Part shown: positions 51,981 through 59,881 of the stretch, piece after piece | Numbering within the stretch: position 1 is the first letter of the stretch | How the letters are laid out: each line of letters begins with the position of its first letter | DNA from: JAHEEL01 sp942491345 | GTDB taxonomy: Bacteria; Actinomycetota; Acidimicrobiia; Spongiisociales; UBA5794 | DNA length: 64,000 bases | Reading direction: 5' to 3' | Assembly (NCBI GenBank): GCA_942491345.1 | Contig: CALOAN010000036.1 | Coordinates: 124,001 to 188,000, forward strand | Translations under genes and position numbers: made by a program | The notes under the pieces: generated by a model | Told to the model about the DNA's origin: nothing | Database searches by the model: none | Seen by the model: only the letters and a program-made list of their open reading frames with translations

Positions 51981-52652
51981 ATGTCCTTCTGGGACCAACT
52001 CGTCGAGGAGTTCGAGAGCCTCGGGCAGGTGATTGCAGAGTGGCTGCCGCGCATCATTGTTGCGCTGCTGATCCTCATCATTGGGCGATGGATCCTCAAG
52101 TGGATCCGAAAGCTGATCGAGAAGTTCCTCAATCTGGGCTTCATGCAGGCGATCTTCGATCGTGCCGGCATTACGAGTGCCCTCGCCTCGTCGGATCAGA
52201 CGGCCGCAGGAATCACCGCAACCATTGTCTACGCGTACCTGGTGGTCGTGCTGTGGCTGATGGTGGTCCGGGTGCTTGAGATCCAGTCGCTGGAAGACCT
52301 CCTCGAGCGATTCCTCGCGTGGGTGCCCATGATCCTGCTTGCCGCGATCGTCGTGGTGATCGCTGCTGCGGTGGCGAACTGGACGGCCGGCCTTGTGCGG
52401 CCGTTCGCCAACTCGAAGGATGTTCCGTGGTTGACGTGGGTCGTTCAGATCCTCATCATCCTGTTCGGCGTTCTGTTTGCGCTCGACATGCTCGAGATCT
52501 CCTTCGCCTCGAACATCACGTTGATTGCCACCGCCGCCATCGGCGTCGCGTTTGCGATCGCCTTCGGCATTGGAGGGATCGACACGGCGAAGAAGTGGTG
52601 GGCGAAGTACCTCGCACCACGGTCTTCGTCGGGAGACTCGCACGTCAGCTGA
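51981..52652 (+). CDS. conserved-TM-helix (MscS-related) membrane protein
   Basis: 223-aa protein with four to five hydrophobic segments (about residues 20-40, 80-100, 112-135, 145-165, 175-195). LPRIIVALLILIIGRWILKW is the 'conserved TM helix' found in proteins related to MscS channels and CmpX. The soluble MscS beta domain is missing, so gating function is uncertain. GGGAGC precedes the ATG. Confidence 0.8.
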   Translation: MSFWDQLVEEFESLGQVIAEWLPRIIVALLILIIGRWILKWIRKLIEKFLNLGFMQAIFDRAGITSALASSDQTAAGITATIVYAYLVVVLWLMVVRVLEIQSLEDLLERFLAWVPMILLAAIVVVIAAAVANWTAGLVRPFANSKDVPWLTWVVQILIILFGVLFALDMLEISFASNITLIATAAIGVAFAIAFGIGGIDTAKKWWAKYLAPRSSSGDSHVS

Positions 52653-52675
52653 CTCGATCGGCGAATCGAATGAGA

Positions 52676-52708
52676 GTGAAGGGGGAGCGCCATGCGCTCC
52701 CCCTTCAC
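52676..52708. terminator. bidirectional hairpin between convergent genes
   Basis: A 15-bp perfect stem, GTGAAGGGGGAGCGC / GCGCTCCCCCTTCAC, with a CAT loop lies between the MscS-related gene and the cyclophilin stop. Only short T-rich tails flank it. Confidence 0.8.
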
Positions 52709-52712
52709 TTCG

Positions 52713-53471
52713 TCAGCTCTCGATGGCGACCTCGTTGATGTAGATCGTCTCGAGGGGCGTGCTCGGCGTCGGGTCGGGGCTGGTCGGCGACTGTCCGAGG
52801 GGGACTTCCTGGAGAAGGTCGAGAATCTCGAGACCCTCCGTGACCCAGCCGAAGATGGAGTACTGCGGAGGGAGGCCGCCGTTGGCGAGCATGACGAAGA
52901 ACTGGCTCCCGGTTGTCCCTGGACCGGCATTGGCCATGGCGAGGACGCCGCGGTCGTAGGTCACCACAGGTGGGGGGAACTCGTCCGGGATCACGTAGCC
53001 GGGACCGCCCGTGCCGGTCGCGGTTTGGTCGCCGCCTTGAGCGATGTAGCCGGGGATGATGCGGTGAAACACGGTGCCGTCGAAGTAGCCCTCGGAGGCG
53101 AGGAAGACGAACGAGTTGACGGTCTCCGGCGCCAGGGACGGGTCCAACTTGATTCCGATATCACCGCAGGACGTCGATATCGTTACGGCGACGGTTGCGT
53201 CGGGGCTGAGGCCGGCATCGGCGGGAGCATCGAACTGCATGGGCGTGAGCGGTTCGGGAGCCTGAGCCCCACAAGCCGTCGGCTGCGCCCGGAAGTCGTC
53301 GTAGTCCCGGGGCACGACCTCGAGTCCGACCTCGGGCAGGGTCGGCGTCGTCGGCCGGGTTGTGGTTGTCGCCTGCTCGCCGGCGGTGGTGGTCGTGGCA
53401 TCAGATCCGCCGCACGCTGCAAGGGCGAACACGGCGGCGATGAGGAGGCACACGGCGGTTGTGCGTCGCAT
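52713..53471 (-). CDS. cyclophilin-type peptidyl-prolyl isomerase lipoprotein
   Basis: 252-aa exported folding catalyst. The signal peptide ends at the lipobox ALAACG (near residue 20), then a Thr-rich linker. The cyclophilin domain (about 90-250) has FHRIIPGYIAQGGD, GVLAMANAGPGTTGSQFFV and YSIFGWVTEG. It probably acts on secreted proteins at the outer face of the membrane. TAGCAT lies 8 nt before the ATG. Confidence 0.93.
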   Translation of the reverse strand: MRRTTAVCLLIAAVFALAACGGSDATTTTAGEQATTTTRPTTPTLPEVGLEVVPRDYDDFRAQPTACGAQAPEPLTPMQFDAPADAGLSPDATVAVTISTSCGDIGIKLDPSLAPETVNSFVFLASEGYFDGTVFHRIIPGYIAQGGDQTATGTGGPGYVIPDEFPPPVVTYDRGVLAMANAGPGTTGSQFFVMLANGGLPPQYSIFGWVTEGLEILDLLQEVPLGQSPTSPDPTPSTPLETIYINEVAIES

Positions 53472-53503
53472 GAGGCGAGATGCTACGTCGAGGTCCCGGA
53501 TAC

Positions 53504-53675
53504 GCGTACCCAGGGTTCTCCACCCCGCATACGGCGCTGTGGGCCCGCGGAATGGGGGGACGAGCGTACCCAGGGTTCTGAACCCCGTATACGGCGCTGT
53601 GGGCCCGCGGAATGGGGGGACGAGCGTACCCAGGGTTCTGAACCCCGTATACGGCGCTGTGGGCCCGCGGAATGG
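53504..53675 (-). repeat. three tandem copies of the 54-bp dispersed element (60-bp period)
   Basis: Copies at about 53504-53557, 53564-53617 and 53624-53675 are nearly identical; copies 2 and 3 match over the whole period. Orientation is opposite to the 18-kb and 56-kb arrays. Each contains CCGTATACGG (or CCGCATACGG), and copies 2 and 3 also have the palindrome GGGTTCTGAACCC. The array lies between the divergent cyclophilin and lysC genes. Confidence 0.93.
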
Positions 53676-53736
53676 TTGAGATCATGCGGTTAGGAGGCAT
53701 TGATGTGCGTCCGTCCACTCCTACACTCCTGATCAC

Positions 53737-54951
53737 ATGGCGCTCGTTGTACAGAAGTTCGGGGGCACGTCGCTCGCCGACGCAGATCGAATCAAGAACG
53801 TCGCCCGGCGAGTTGTCGAGACATACCAGGCCGGCAACGACGTGGTTGTCGTTGTCTCCGCGATGGGGAAGTCGACGGACGGATTGATCGACCTCGCGAC
53901 CCAGATCTCCGAAGCCCCGCACCCTCGCGAGATGGACATGCTCCTCACCGCAGGTGAGCGAATCTCGATGGCACTTGTCGCGATGGCGATCGAGGCCCGG
54001 GATGTGCCGGCCGTCAGCTTCACCGGATCCCAAGCCGGCATTCTGACCACCGCACAACACGGCCGGGCCGAAATCCTGGACATCCGCGCATTCCGCGTTC
54101 GCGAGTGTCTCGACGAGGGGAAGGTTGCGATCGTGGCCGGGTTTCAGGGCGTCAGTCCCGATTCGAAGGACGTCACAACCCTGGGCCGGGGTGGATCGGA
54201 CGCCACCGCCGTTGCCCTCGCGGCTTCTCTTGGCGCCGACTTGTGTGAGATCTACACCGACGTCGACGGCGTCTTCACCGCCGACCCGAGGGCCGTGCCA
54301 TCAGCGACGAAGCTCGACGAACTCACATTCACCGAAATGCTCGAACTCGCGAACGCGGGAGCCGGCGTCCTCATGGCGCGAAGTGTCGAGTTCGGTATCC
54401 GCTACAACATTCCCATCCACGTGCGGTCGTCGTTTCACGATCGGGAAGGCACATGGGTCAAGGAGGAGACGATGGAAGAACCGATCATCCGCGGGATCGC
54501 CCACGATGATTCCGAGGCCAAGTTGACGGTGAAGGGCGTTCCCGATCAGCCGGGAATCGCCGCTGCCGTATTCGAACCCATGGGTGAGGCGGGCGTCAAC
54601 GTCGACATGATCGTTCAGAACATCTCGAGCCAAGGCGTAACTGACATCTCGTTCACTGTACCGGCGAGCGCCGCGGCCACGGCTGTCGAGGTTGCAGAGA
54701 AGGTGGCTGCCGAGATCGGAGCCGCTGGCGTGGACCTGGATCCGGACATCTCGAAGATCACGATCGTCGGAGCCGGGATGAAGTCGGAATCCGGCGTGGC
54801 CGCCAAGATGTTCCGCATCCTCTCGGATGCCGACGTCAACATCGAGATGATCTCCACGTCGACGATCCGCATCAGCTGCGTCGTCCGAGGTGACGACACC
54901 GAGGCCGCCGTGGAGGCGCTGCATCGGAGCCTCATCGAGGAGGCATCATGA
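53737..54951 (+). CDS. lysC: aspartate kinase
   Basis: 404-aa first enzyme of the lysine/threonine/methionine pathway. VQKFGGTSLAD at the N-terminus binds ATP, TLGRGGSDATAVALA and EIYTDVDGVFTADPR follow, and two ACT domains (about 265-404) provide feedback control. It is the class with a single polypeptide of about 400 aa. It overlaps asd as ATGA. A TACACT hexamer lies 9 nt upstream. Confidence 0.96.
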   Translation: MALVVQKFGGTSLADADRIKNVARRVVETYQAGNDVVVVVSAMGKSTDGLIDLATQISEAPHPREMDMLLTAGERISMALVAMAIEARDVPAVSFTGSQAGILTTAQHGRAEILDIRAFRVRECLDEGKVAIVAGFQGVSPDSKDVTTLGRGGSDATAVALAASLGADLCEIYTDVDGVFTADPRAVPSATKLDELTFTEMLELANAGAGVLMARSVEFGIRYNIPIHVRSSFHDREGTWVKEETMEEPIIRGIAHDDSEAKLTVKGVPDQPGIAAAVFEPMGEAGVNVDMIVQNISSQGVTDISFTVPASAAATAVEVAEKVAAEIGAAGVDLDPDISKITIVGAGMKSESGVAAKMFRILSDADVNIEMISTSTIRISCVVRGDDTEAAVEALHRSLIEEAS

Positions 54952-55979
54952 AGCGATTCGAATCTCCAACGGTCGCCGTTGTTGGTGCCACCGGAGCGGT
55001 TGGCCGCACGATGCAGGCCATCCTCGCGGAACGCGACTACCCGGTCGGCAGCATCCGCCTTCTCGCCTCTGAGCGGTCGGCAGGAACCGTGGTGGAGACC
55101 CCGTGGGGTCCGGTGACGGTCGAGGACCTGGCTCACGCCGACCCCGTCGGCATCGACGTCGCGCTCTTTTCTGCCGGAGGCGGCCGGTCCAAGGAGTATG
55201 CCCCCCGGTTCGTGGAGGCTGGGGCAACGGTTATCGACAACTCCTCGGCCTTCCGCATGGATCCCGATGTGCCACTCGTCGTCGCCGACGTGAACGACGA
55301 GGCGATCGAAGGGCACACGGGGATCGTCGCCAACCCGAACTGCACAACGATGGCGTTGATGATGGCCGCGGGCCCGCTTCACGAGGCGGCTGGGATCGAT
55401 CGGATGGTCGCATCCTCGTATCAGGCCACGGGTGGATCAGGCCAGCACGGGATGGCCACGCTCGAACGGGAGATCGAGTGGTTCTCCGGCAATCGCGACG
55501 CTCTCCAACACGGTGGATGGGAGGACCCGGGTGGCGATCTCTACCAACGGCCCATCGCCTACAACGTCCTTCCGATGGCGGGGGCCATCACCGAAGAGGG
55601 ATACACCGACGAGGAGTGGAAGCTCGTTCACGAAACAAGGAAGATCCTCGACGCGCCGTCAATCAAGGTCGAGCCGACCTGCGTACGGGTGCCGACGATG
55701 GTCGGCCACGGCATTGCGGCAACGATGTTCTTCAACCGGCCGCTACCGCTTGGCGAGGCGATCGAGGTCCTCTCGGAGGCGCCCGGAGCCCAGCTGTGGG
55801 GCGACGATCACGTGCCAACACCACTGGACTCTGCCGGCATCGACGATGTGCTCGTCGGTCGGGTGCGCGAGACCGTTGGTGACCGCGGCGGGATCAGTCT
55901 GTGGGTGGTTGGCGACAACCTTCGCAAGGGTGCTGCGCTCAATGCGGTCCAACTCGCGGAGTTGTTGCTCGATCGTTAG
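54948..55979 (+). CDS. asd: aspartate-semialdehyde dehydrogenase
   Basis: 343-aa NADP-dependent enzyme that acts after aspartate kinase. VAVVGATGAVGRTM is the nucleotide-binding loop, NPNCTTM holds the catalytic Cys (near residue 132), and RVPTMVGHG (near 250) the catalytic His region. It is translationally coupled to lysC. Confidence 0.96.
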   Translation: MKRFESPTVAVVGATGAVGRTMQAILAERDYPVGSIRLLASERSAGTVVETPWGPVTVEDLAHADPVGIDVALFSAGGGRSKEYAPRFVEAGATVIDNSSAFRMDPDVPLVVADVNDEAIEGHTGIVANPNCTTMALMMAAGPLHEAAGIDRMVASSYQATGGSGQHGMATLEREIEWFSGNRDALQHGGWEDPGGDLYQRPIAYNVLPMAGAITEEGYTDEEWKLVHETRKILDAPSIKVEPTCVRVPTMVGHGIAATMFFNRPLPLGEAIEVLSEAPGAQLWGDDHVPTPLDSAGIDDVLVGRVRETVGDRGGISLWVVGDNLRKGAALNAVQLAELLLDR

Positions 55980-55996
55980 GACGGGGCCTCGGGTTC

Positions 55997-56110
55997 CCCC
56001 ATTCTGCGGGCTCGTAGCGCCGCATACGAGGTGGAGAACCCTGGGTACGCAGTCTCTCCCATTCCGCGGGCTGGAGGCGCCAAAGAGGACGTCACCAACC
56101 CGGGGTATGC
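55997..56110 (+). repeat. two diverged tandem copies of the 54-bp dispersed element
   Basis: Copies at about 55997-56050 and 56057-56110 keep the 60-bp period. The first is close to the consensus (CCATTCTGCGGGCTCGTAGC ... GAACCCTGGGTACGC). The second is decayed in the middle but keeps both ends. It lies between asd and the convergent tRNA-Pro. Confidence 0.88.
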
Positions 56111-56121
56111 GGGAATGCGAA

Positions 56122-56143
56122 ACCCCGCCACAAAGGGCGGGGT
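56122..56143 (-). terminator. hairpin downstream of tRNA-Pro
   Basis: An 8-bp stem, ACCCCGCC / GGCGGGGT, followed on the minus strand by TTCG, lies 9 bp after the tRNA 3' end. Confidence 0.6.
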
Positions 56144-56152
56144 CTCGATGAG

Positions 56153-56226
56153 TCGGGACGGCCGGATTTGAACCGGCGACCTCATCGTCCCGAACGATGC
56201 GCGCTACCAAGCTGCGCTACGTCCCG
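56153..56226 (-). tRNA. tRNA-Pro (anticodon CGG)
   Basis: Cloverleaf on the minus strand: acceptor CGGGACG/CGTCCCG, D-arm GCGC...GCGC, anticodon stem CATCG/CGATG with loop TTCGGGA (anticodon CGG), T arm GCCGG-TTCAAAT-CCGGC and discriminator A. CCA is not encoded. Confidence 0.96.
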
Positions 56227-56235
56227 AATGCCGGG

Positions 56236-56241
56236 ATTGTA
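56236..56241 (-). promoter_or_regulatory. -10 hexamer TACAAT of tRNA-Pro
   Basis: TACAAT lies 9 nt upstream of the tRNA 5' end. Confidence 0.5.
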
Positions 56242-56266
56242 CCCCCGTTCCCGTCCTGGCGTGCGG

Positions 56267-57514
56267 TCAGATGATCGAGACGTCGATTCGGTCGACCCGG
56301 TTCCGCTCCATGTCGAGCACGGTGAGCCGCACTCCGTCGACGTCGATCGAGTCACCCTCGTCCGGTACGTGCCCCGCGGCCGCCATGAAGAAGCCCGCAA
56401 CCGTGCTGTAGGGCCCGGCCGGGAGTGACCGGTCGATCTCGGCCGAGAGATCCTCGATTGGGAGGCGGCCGTCGGCGACCCACTGCTTCGGGCCGATACG
56501 AACGACGGACGGTACACCGGGGTCGTACTCGTCCTGCAGCTCGCCGACGAGCTCTGCGAGCAGGTCCTTTGCCGTGATGATCCCTTCGACGCCACCGTGC
56601 TCATCAACCACACAGGCGATAGCGAACTTCCGTTGTCTCATTTCCGTGAGTGCGTCGAGAATCGTTGCAGTCTCTGGCATGAACTCGGGGAATCGAAGGA
56701 GGGTGGCGATGCCTTCTGGCTTGGCGCTGGCGTTCTGTTGAAGCAGGTCTTTCACGAAGAGAATCCCGAGGAGGTCATCGAGGTCGCCGCCGACAACAGG
56801 GAACCGGGAGTGGCCGGTCGTCGCCACGGCCTTGCGCACCTCGTCAATCGTGACGGGTGCCATGAGCGACACGATGTCGACACGCGGTGTCATGACCTCC
56901 CGGATCGGCCGGTCAGCGAGGTCGAACAGGGCGTCGATGATCTTCCGTTCGACTTCCTCGATCTGGCCGTCTCGGTGGCCGAGTTCTGCGAGGGCCCGGA
57001 TGTCGGCATCGGTTACTGCGCCCGAATCGCCTCGGACGGGGACACGCAGCAGTCGCAGAATCCCTCGCGTGATGGCGCCGAAGAACGACGCCAGCGGGGC
57101 GAGCACCCGGGACAGCTGCCATATCGCCGGGGCTACCGCCAGGGCAAAACGTTCGGGATATCGGGTCGCCAGCGTCTTCGGTGTGATCTCGCCAAAGACC
57201 AGGATCACGGCGGTAACGGCGGCGGTCGCAAGCCATGGTCCCCATTGCTCGCCGACGAGGCCGATGAACAGTGTTGTGGCAACCGCGGCGGCGAGCACGT
57301 TGACGATATTGTTGGCGACAAGGAGTGTTGACAGCATCCGCTCGGGGTCGGAGATCAGCTGCTCGACCCTGCGGCCTGCCTTGCTTTCAGACGCGAGCTG
57401 GTGCACCCGCTCCTTCGAAATGCCGATGAGGGCGGTCTCCGAACCGGAGAAGAACCCCGAGCCGACCGTGCAGGCCGCGAGGATCACGAGATAGATGACC
57501 TGCTCGGAGCTCAT
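56267..57514 (-). CDS. CorC/HlyC-type protein (DUF21, CBS pair, transporter-associated domain)
   Basis: 415-aa membrane protein. The N-terminal DUF21 region (about 1-185) has about four hydrophobic segments and GSETALIGISKERV; a CBS pair follows (about 205-325, with EVMTPRVDIV), then the C-terminal CorC_HlyC domain (about 340-415, VAGFFMAAAGHVPDEGD). The family is linked to Mg2+/Co2+ efflux. Confidence 0.93.
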   Translation of the reverse strand: MSSEQVIYLVILAACTVGSGFFSGSETALIGISKERVHQLASESKAGRRVEQLISDPERMLSTLLVANNIVNVLAAAVATTLFIGLVGEQWGPWLATAAVTAVILVFGEITPKTLATRYPERFALAVAPAIWQLSRVLAPLASFFGAITRGILRLLRVPVRGDSGAVTDADIRALAELGHRDGQIEEVERKIIDALFDLADRPIREVMTPRVDIVSLMAPVTIDEVRKAVATTGHSRFPVVGGDLDDLLGILFVKDLLQQNASAKPEGIATLLRFPEFMPETATILDALTEMRQRKFAIACVVDEHGGVEGIITAKDLLAELVGELQDEYDPGVPSVVRIGPKQWVADGRLPIEDLSAEIDRSLPAGPYSTVAGFFMAAAGHVPDEGDSIDVDGVRLTVLDMERNRVDRIDVSII

Positions 57515-57560
57515 CGTTGAGCCCCGGCAGTGCTGGTACTCGGAGGCTCAGCAGGCTCCG

Positions 57561-57917
57561 TCACGCGTCCCCAGAAGCATCGAAAACGGCGGTCCGAAGT
57601 GCGGACGACGCGAACGGCTTGACGACCCAAGACGTGGCGCCGGAACGTCCCGCGAGGAACGTGTCGGCCTCGCGATCGAGGAGTAGAACGACCGGCACGG
57701 GGTTTTTGAGACCGCGGATGGAGCGGGTGATCGCCATGCCGCCCATTGAATCGACCTGCAGATCGACCACGGCGACGTCGACCGACTCGTCGCCGGCGGC
57801 GACCGCCGCGGTGGACGGATCGCTATGGTCGATGAGTTCGTTGTTTCCGATGCTGAGGGCAGCGTGAACCTCACTCACCACCCAAGGATCGTCGGCGACC
57901 ACCAGTACACGTGACAT
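57561..57917 (-). CDS. stand-alone response-regulator receiver domain
   Basis: 118-aa CheY-like protein with no output domain. VVADDPW supplies the acidic pair, VAVVDLQVDSMGG the likely phospho-acceptor Asp, and SWVVKPF the conserved Lys. ATG at 57917 has TACGCT 7 nt upstream; the frame is open to 57989 without support. No kinase is adjacent; the orphan kinase at 49.5-50.8 kb is a candidate. Confidence 0.85.
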   Translation of the reverse strand: MSRVLVVADDPWVVSEVHAALSIGNNELIDHSDPSTAAVAAGDESVDVAVVDLQVDSMGGMAITRSIRGLKNPVPVVLLLDREADTFLAGRSGATSWVVKPFASSALRTAVFDASGDA

Positions 57918-57924
57918 GGTGGGG

Positions 57925-57930
57925 AGCGTA
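57925..57930 (-). promoter_or_regulatory. -10 hexamer TACGCT, leaderless promoter
   Basis: 7 nt before the ATG at 57917. Confidence 0.5.
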
Positions 57931-58075
57931 GTCGGCGGTCGCCAACTGCGAGCTGCGCGCATGCAGAGGCTCACGGGTGTTATCTCCATAGTCCGGCCTC
58001 AGAGGCCGCCCCTCTGCGACCGAGCTCCCGCCCGGCCGCATCTCCCCCACCTAGCGGCGGTGGGGACAAAGACCA

Positions 58076-58093
58076 TCTCGTGTCTCGTGTCTT
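58076..58093 (+). repeat. TCTCGTGTCTCGTGTCTT element
   Basis: These 18 bases are the exact reverse complement of part of the tandem-repeat region at 32.3 kb. They sit in the intergenic space upstream of the nfeD-like pair. A nearby CTTGTCTCTTCC at 58113-58124 looks like a decayed relative. Confidence 0.7.
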
Positions 58094-58156
58094 GGTTCTT
58101 GACTCTTGCTACTTGTCTCTTCCTACTTCCACGGTCCGCAGCGCTCCCGTCCCTCG

Positions 58157-58162
58157 TAACAT
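58157..58162 (+). promoter_or_regulatory. -10 hexamer TAACAT, leaderless promoter
   Basis: 7 nt before the GTG at 58170. Confidence 0.5.
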
Positions 58163-58169
58163 CGCTGCC

Positions 58170-58784
58170 GTGCTTCGCCGAACCATCCTGCTCTTTTTGA
58201 TCGTCGCCGCTGTTCTCTCGTTCGGCGGAACGGGCGTCGCGCAAGACGACGATCTTCCGATTGTTGTCCTCGACCTGAGGAAGCCGTTCGATCAGCGGCT
58301 GATTGATTTCGCAGTGGATACGCTTGCTTCGACACCGGCACACCTCTTCGTACTGCAAGTTGATTCACCCGGAATTGCGTCTGGAGATGCCGTACCGCTG
58401 CTCCAGGCCATTGAAACAGCGCCAGCCCCCGTTGTTGTATGGGTTGGTGCGCGGCCTGCAGTCGCGTACGGTGGCGTGGCAAGCCTGCTCAACCGTGCGG
58501 ATCTGGGGGCGGCCGCCCCCGGGACCCGGGTGGGCTATCTCAGTCCCGCGGTGATGACCGATGCCCAGGACGTGGCACCGCGGATCGACCGTTTCCCCGG
58601 AGCGACCGATGAGGAGCGGACGGCCGACGCGATTGCCACGATCCTGATCCTCACGTCGAGTTCGCTGCTGGTCGAGGAGCCCATCGAAGGGTTCGTCGAG
58701 GAGGTTGTTCCATCGATTGGGCAGTTGATCGTCGGACTCGACGGTGAGGTGATCACCCGTGGAGGACGCGACGTTCGAGATTGA
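58170..58784 (+). CDS. NfeD-like protein, N-terminal ClpP-fold part (catalytically degenerate)
   Basis: 204-aa exported protein with a signal peptide (about 1-25) and a ClpP/SppA-like domain. LFVLQVDSPGIASGDAVPLL and VVVWVGARPAVAYGGVASLL match the positions of the TPGG and active-Ser segments of NfeD proteases. The Ser-Gly-type motif is replaced, and the whole mature chain has only one Lys, far from the expected dyad position, so protease activity is unlikely. Its end overlaps the next ORF, which holds the rest of a normal NfeD, by 26 bp. Confidence 0.78.
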   Translation: MLRRTILLFLIVAAVLSFGGTGVAQDDDLPIVVLDLRKPFDQRLIDFAVDTLASTPAHLFVLQVDSPGIASGDAVPLLQAIETAPAPVVVWVGARPAVAYGGVASLLNRADLGAAAPGTRVGYLSPAVMTDAQDVAPRIDRFPGATDEERTADAIATILILTSSSLLVEEPIEGFVEEVVPSIGQLIVGLDGEVITRGGRDVRD

Positions 58785-59481
58785 GACGGCTGAGATCGTT
58801 GAACTCGAGGACGGGACGGAAGTGGCGTCGCCGTCGCGCCTGGTTCAGTTCTTGAAGCCTGGTCTGTGGGACCGTTTCTTGCGCCTCGCTTCAGAACCCG
58901 AGGCGACGTTCTTCTTCCTCGTTGCGGCGATCGCAGCGGCCACGTTCGAGTTCTACGCAGCCGGTGTCGGAGTGAGCGCCGTGGCTTCCGTCCTCGCGTT
59001 CTTGCTCGCGGGATACGGGCTATCGACACTCCCGATCTCGTGGACGTCGGTCGTTGCGGTTGTGATTGGCCTGCTGCTGTACACGTGGGACTTTCAGCGA
59101 AATCGGCTGGGCTGGCGGAGTCTCCTCGGGACCATCCTGCTGATAGTGGGCGGACTGACCATCACCGACGCGCGTCCTCAGATGGCTCCGGTCTGGTGGA
59201 TCGTGCTCGTTGTGGTTGCTGGTGCGGCGCTCTTCTACGGCGTTGCGCTGACGACGATTGTCCGTTCTCGATTCTCGACCGCGACGATTGGACGTGAGTA
59301 TCTGGTCGGGAAGCGGGGGAGCGCGGAGACCGCCTTCGATCCGGAAGGGATCGTGATTGTCGACGAGGCTCGCTGGCGAGGGAGGGCTCATCGCGAGGCG
59401 GCGATCGAGGCCGGCGACGACGTGGAGGTCATCGGCGTCGATGGGATCGTGCTCGATGTCGAACCGGCCGGCGAGACGTGA
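58759..59481 (+). CDS. NfeD-like protein, membrane and OB-fold part
   Basis: 240-aa protein with four hydrophobic segments (about 50-155) and a C-terminal OB-fold (about 175-240, GKRGSAETAFDPEGIVIVD and DDVEVIGVDGIVLDVE). Together with the previous ORF it makes up a complete NfeD1b-like protein of about 440 aa in two frames. GAGGTG upstream of the GTG supports separate initiation. NfeD proteins usually act with SPFH/stomatin partners; none is nearby. Confidence 0.85.
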   Translation: MEDATFEIETAEIVELEDGTEVASPSRLVQFLKPGLWDRFLRLASEPEATFFFLVAAIAAATFEFYAAGVGVSAVASVLAFLLAGYGLSTLPISWTSVVAVVIGLLLYTWDFQRNRLGWRSLLGTILLIVGGLTITDARPQMAPVWWIVLVVVAGAALFYGVALTTIVRSRFSTATIGREYLVGKRGSAETAFDPEGIVIVDEARWRGRAHREAAIEAGDDVEVIGVDGIVLDVEPAGET

Positions 59482-59623
59482 GCGCCGGCGGCGACCTCGC
59501 GCGTAAGAACGCGAAAAAAGTCGCGAAGAAATCCACCGTACTGCCAGTATTTTCCTGGCATCCCGGGTGGACGGTTCCTACATTCCCCGGGCTTGGTCTT
59601 CGAGCTCGTGGAGGGCACCTATC

Positions 59624-59881
59624 GTGATAGCACTCGATCGAACGTGGCAGCCCGTTGCCTCATGCAGCGGAAGCCACTCCCATCTGTTCTTTCCCCCGAG
59701 TGTCACTGAACGTAAGGAAGAGCGAGAGCGTCGAGAGCTGAGAGCGAAGTCAATCTGCCGAATCTGCCCGGTCGGAGCGGAATGCCTTGACTACGCCCTG
59801 ACGATCCGCGAGCCATACGGAATTTGGGGTGGACTCACCGAGGCTGAGCGTCGCCAGCAGAACCTCCGAGCGGCGAACTGA
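59624..59881 (+). CDS. WhiB-family iron-sulfur transcription regulator
   Basis: 85-aa WhiB-like protein. Four cysteines (residues 14, 45, 48 and 54) are spaced C...CxxCxxxxxC for a 4Fe-4S cluster, followed by PYGIWGGLTEAERR, the G(I/V)WGG turn, and a basic end. The N-terminal Cys lies in ASCSGSHSHLFFPP. WhiB proteins are confined to Actinobacteria and their phages. GTG at 59624 has GGAGGG upstream. The last 47 bp overlap the convergent selB gene. Confidence 0.93.
   Translation: MIALDRTWQPVASCSGSHSHLFFPPSVTERKEERERRELRAKSICRICPVGAECLDYALTIREPYGIWGGLTEAERRQQNLRAAN

Noticed and set aside
53504..53675. CRISPR array, because of the regular 60-bp spacing
   Set aside because: The repeated part is 54 bp and the spacers are only 6 bp and nearly the same. 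There are no unique spacers and no cas genes nearby.
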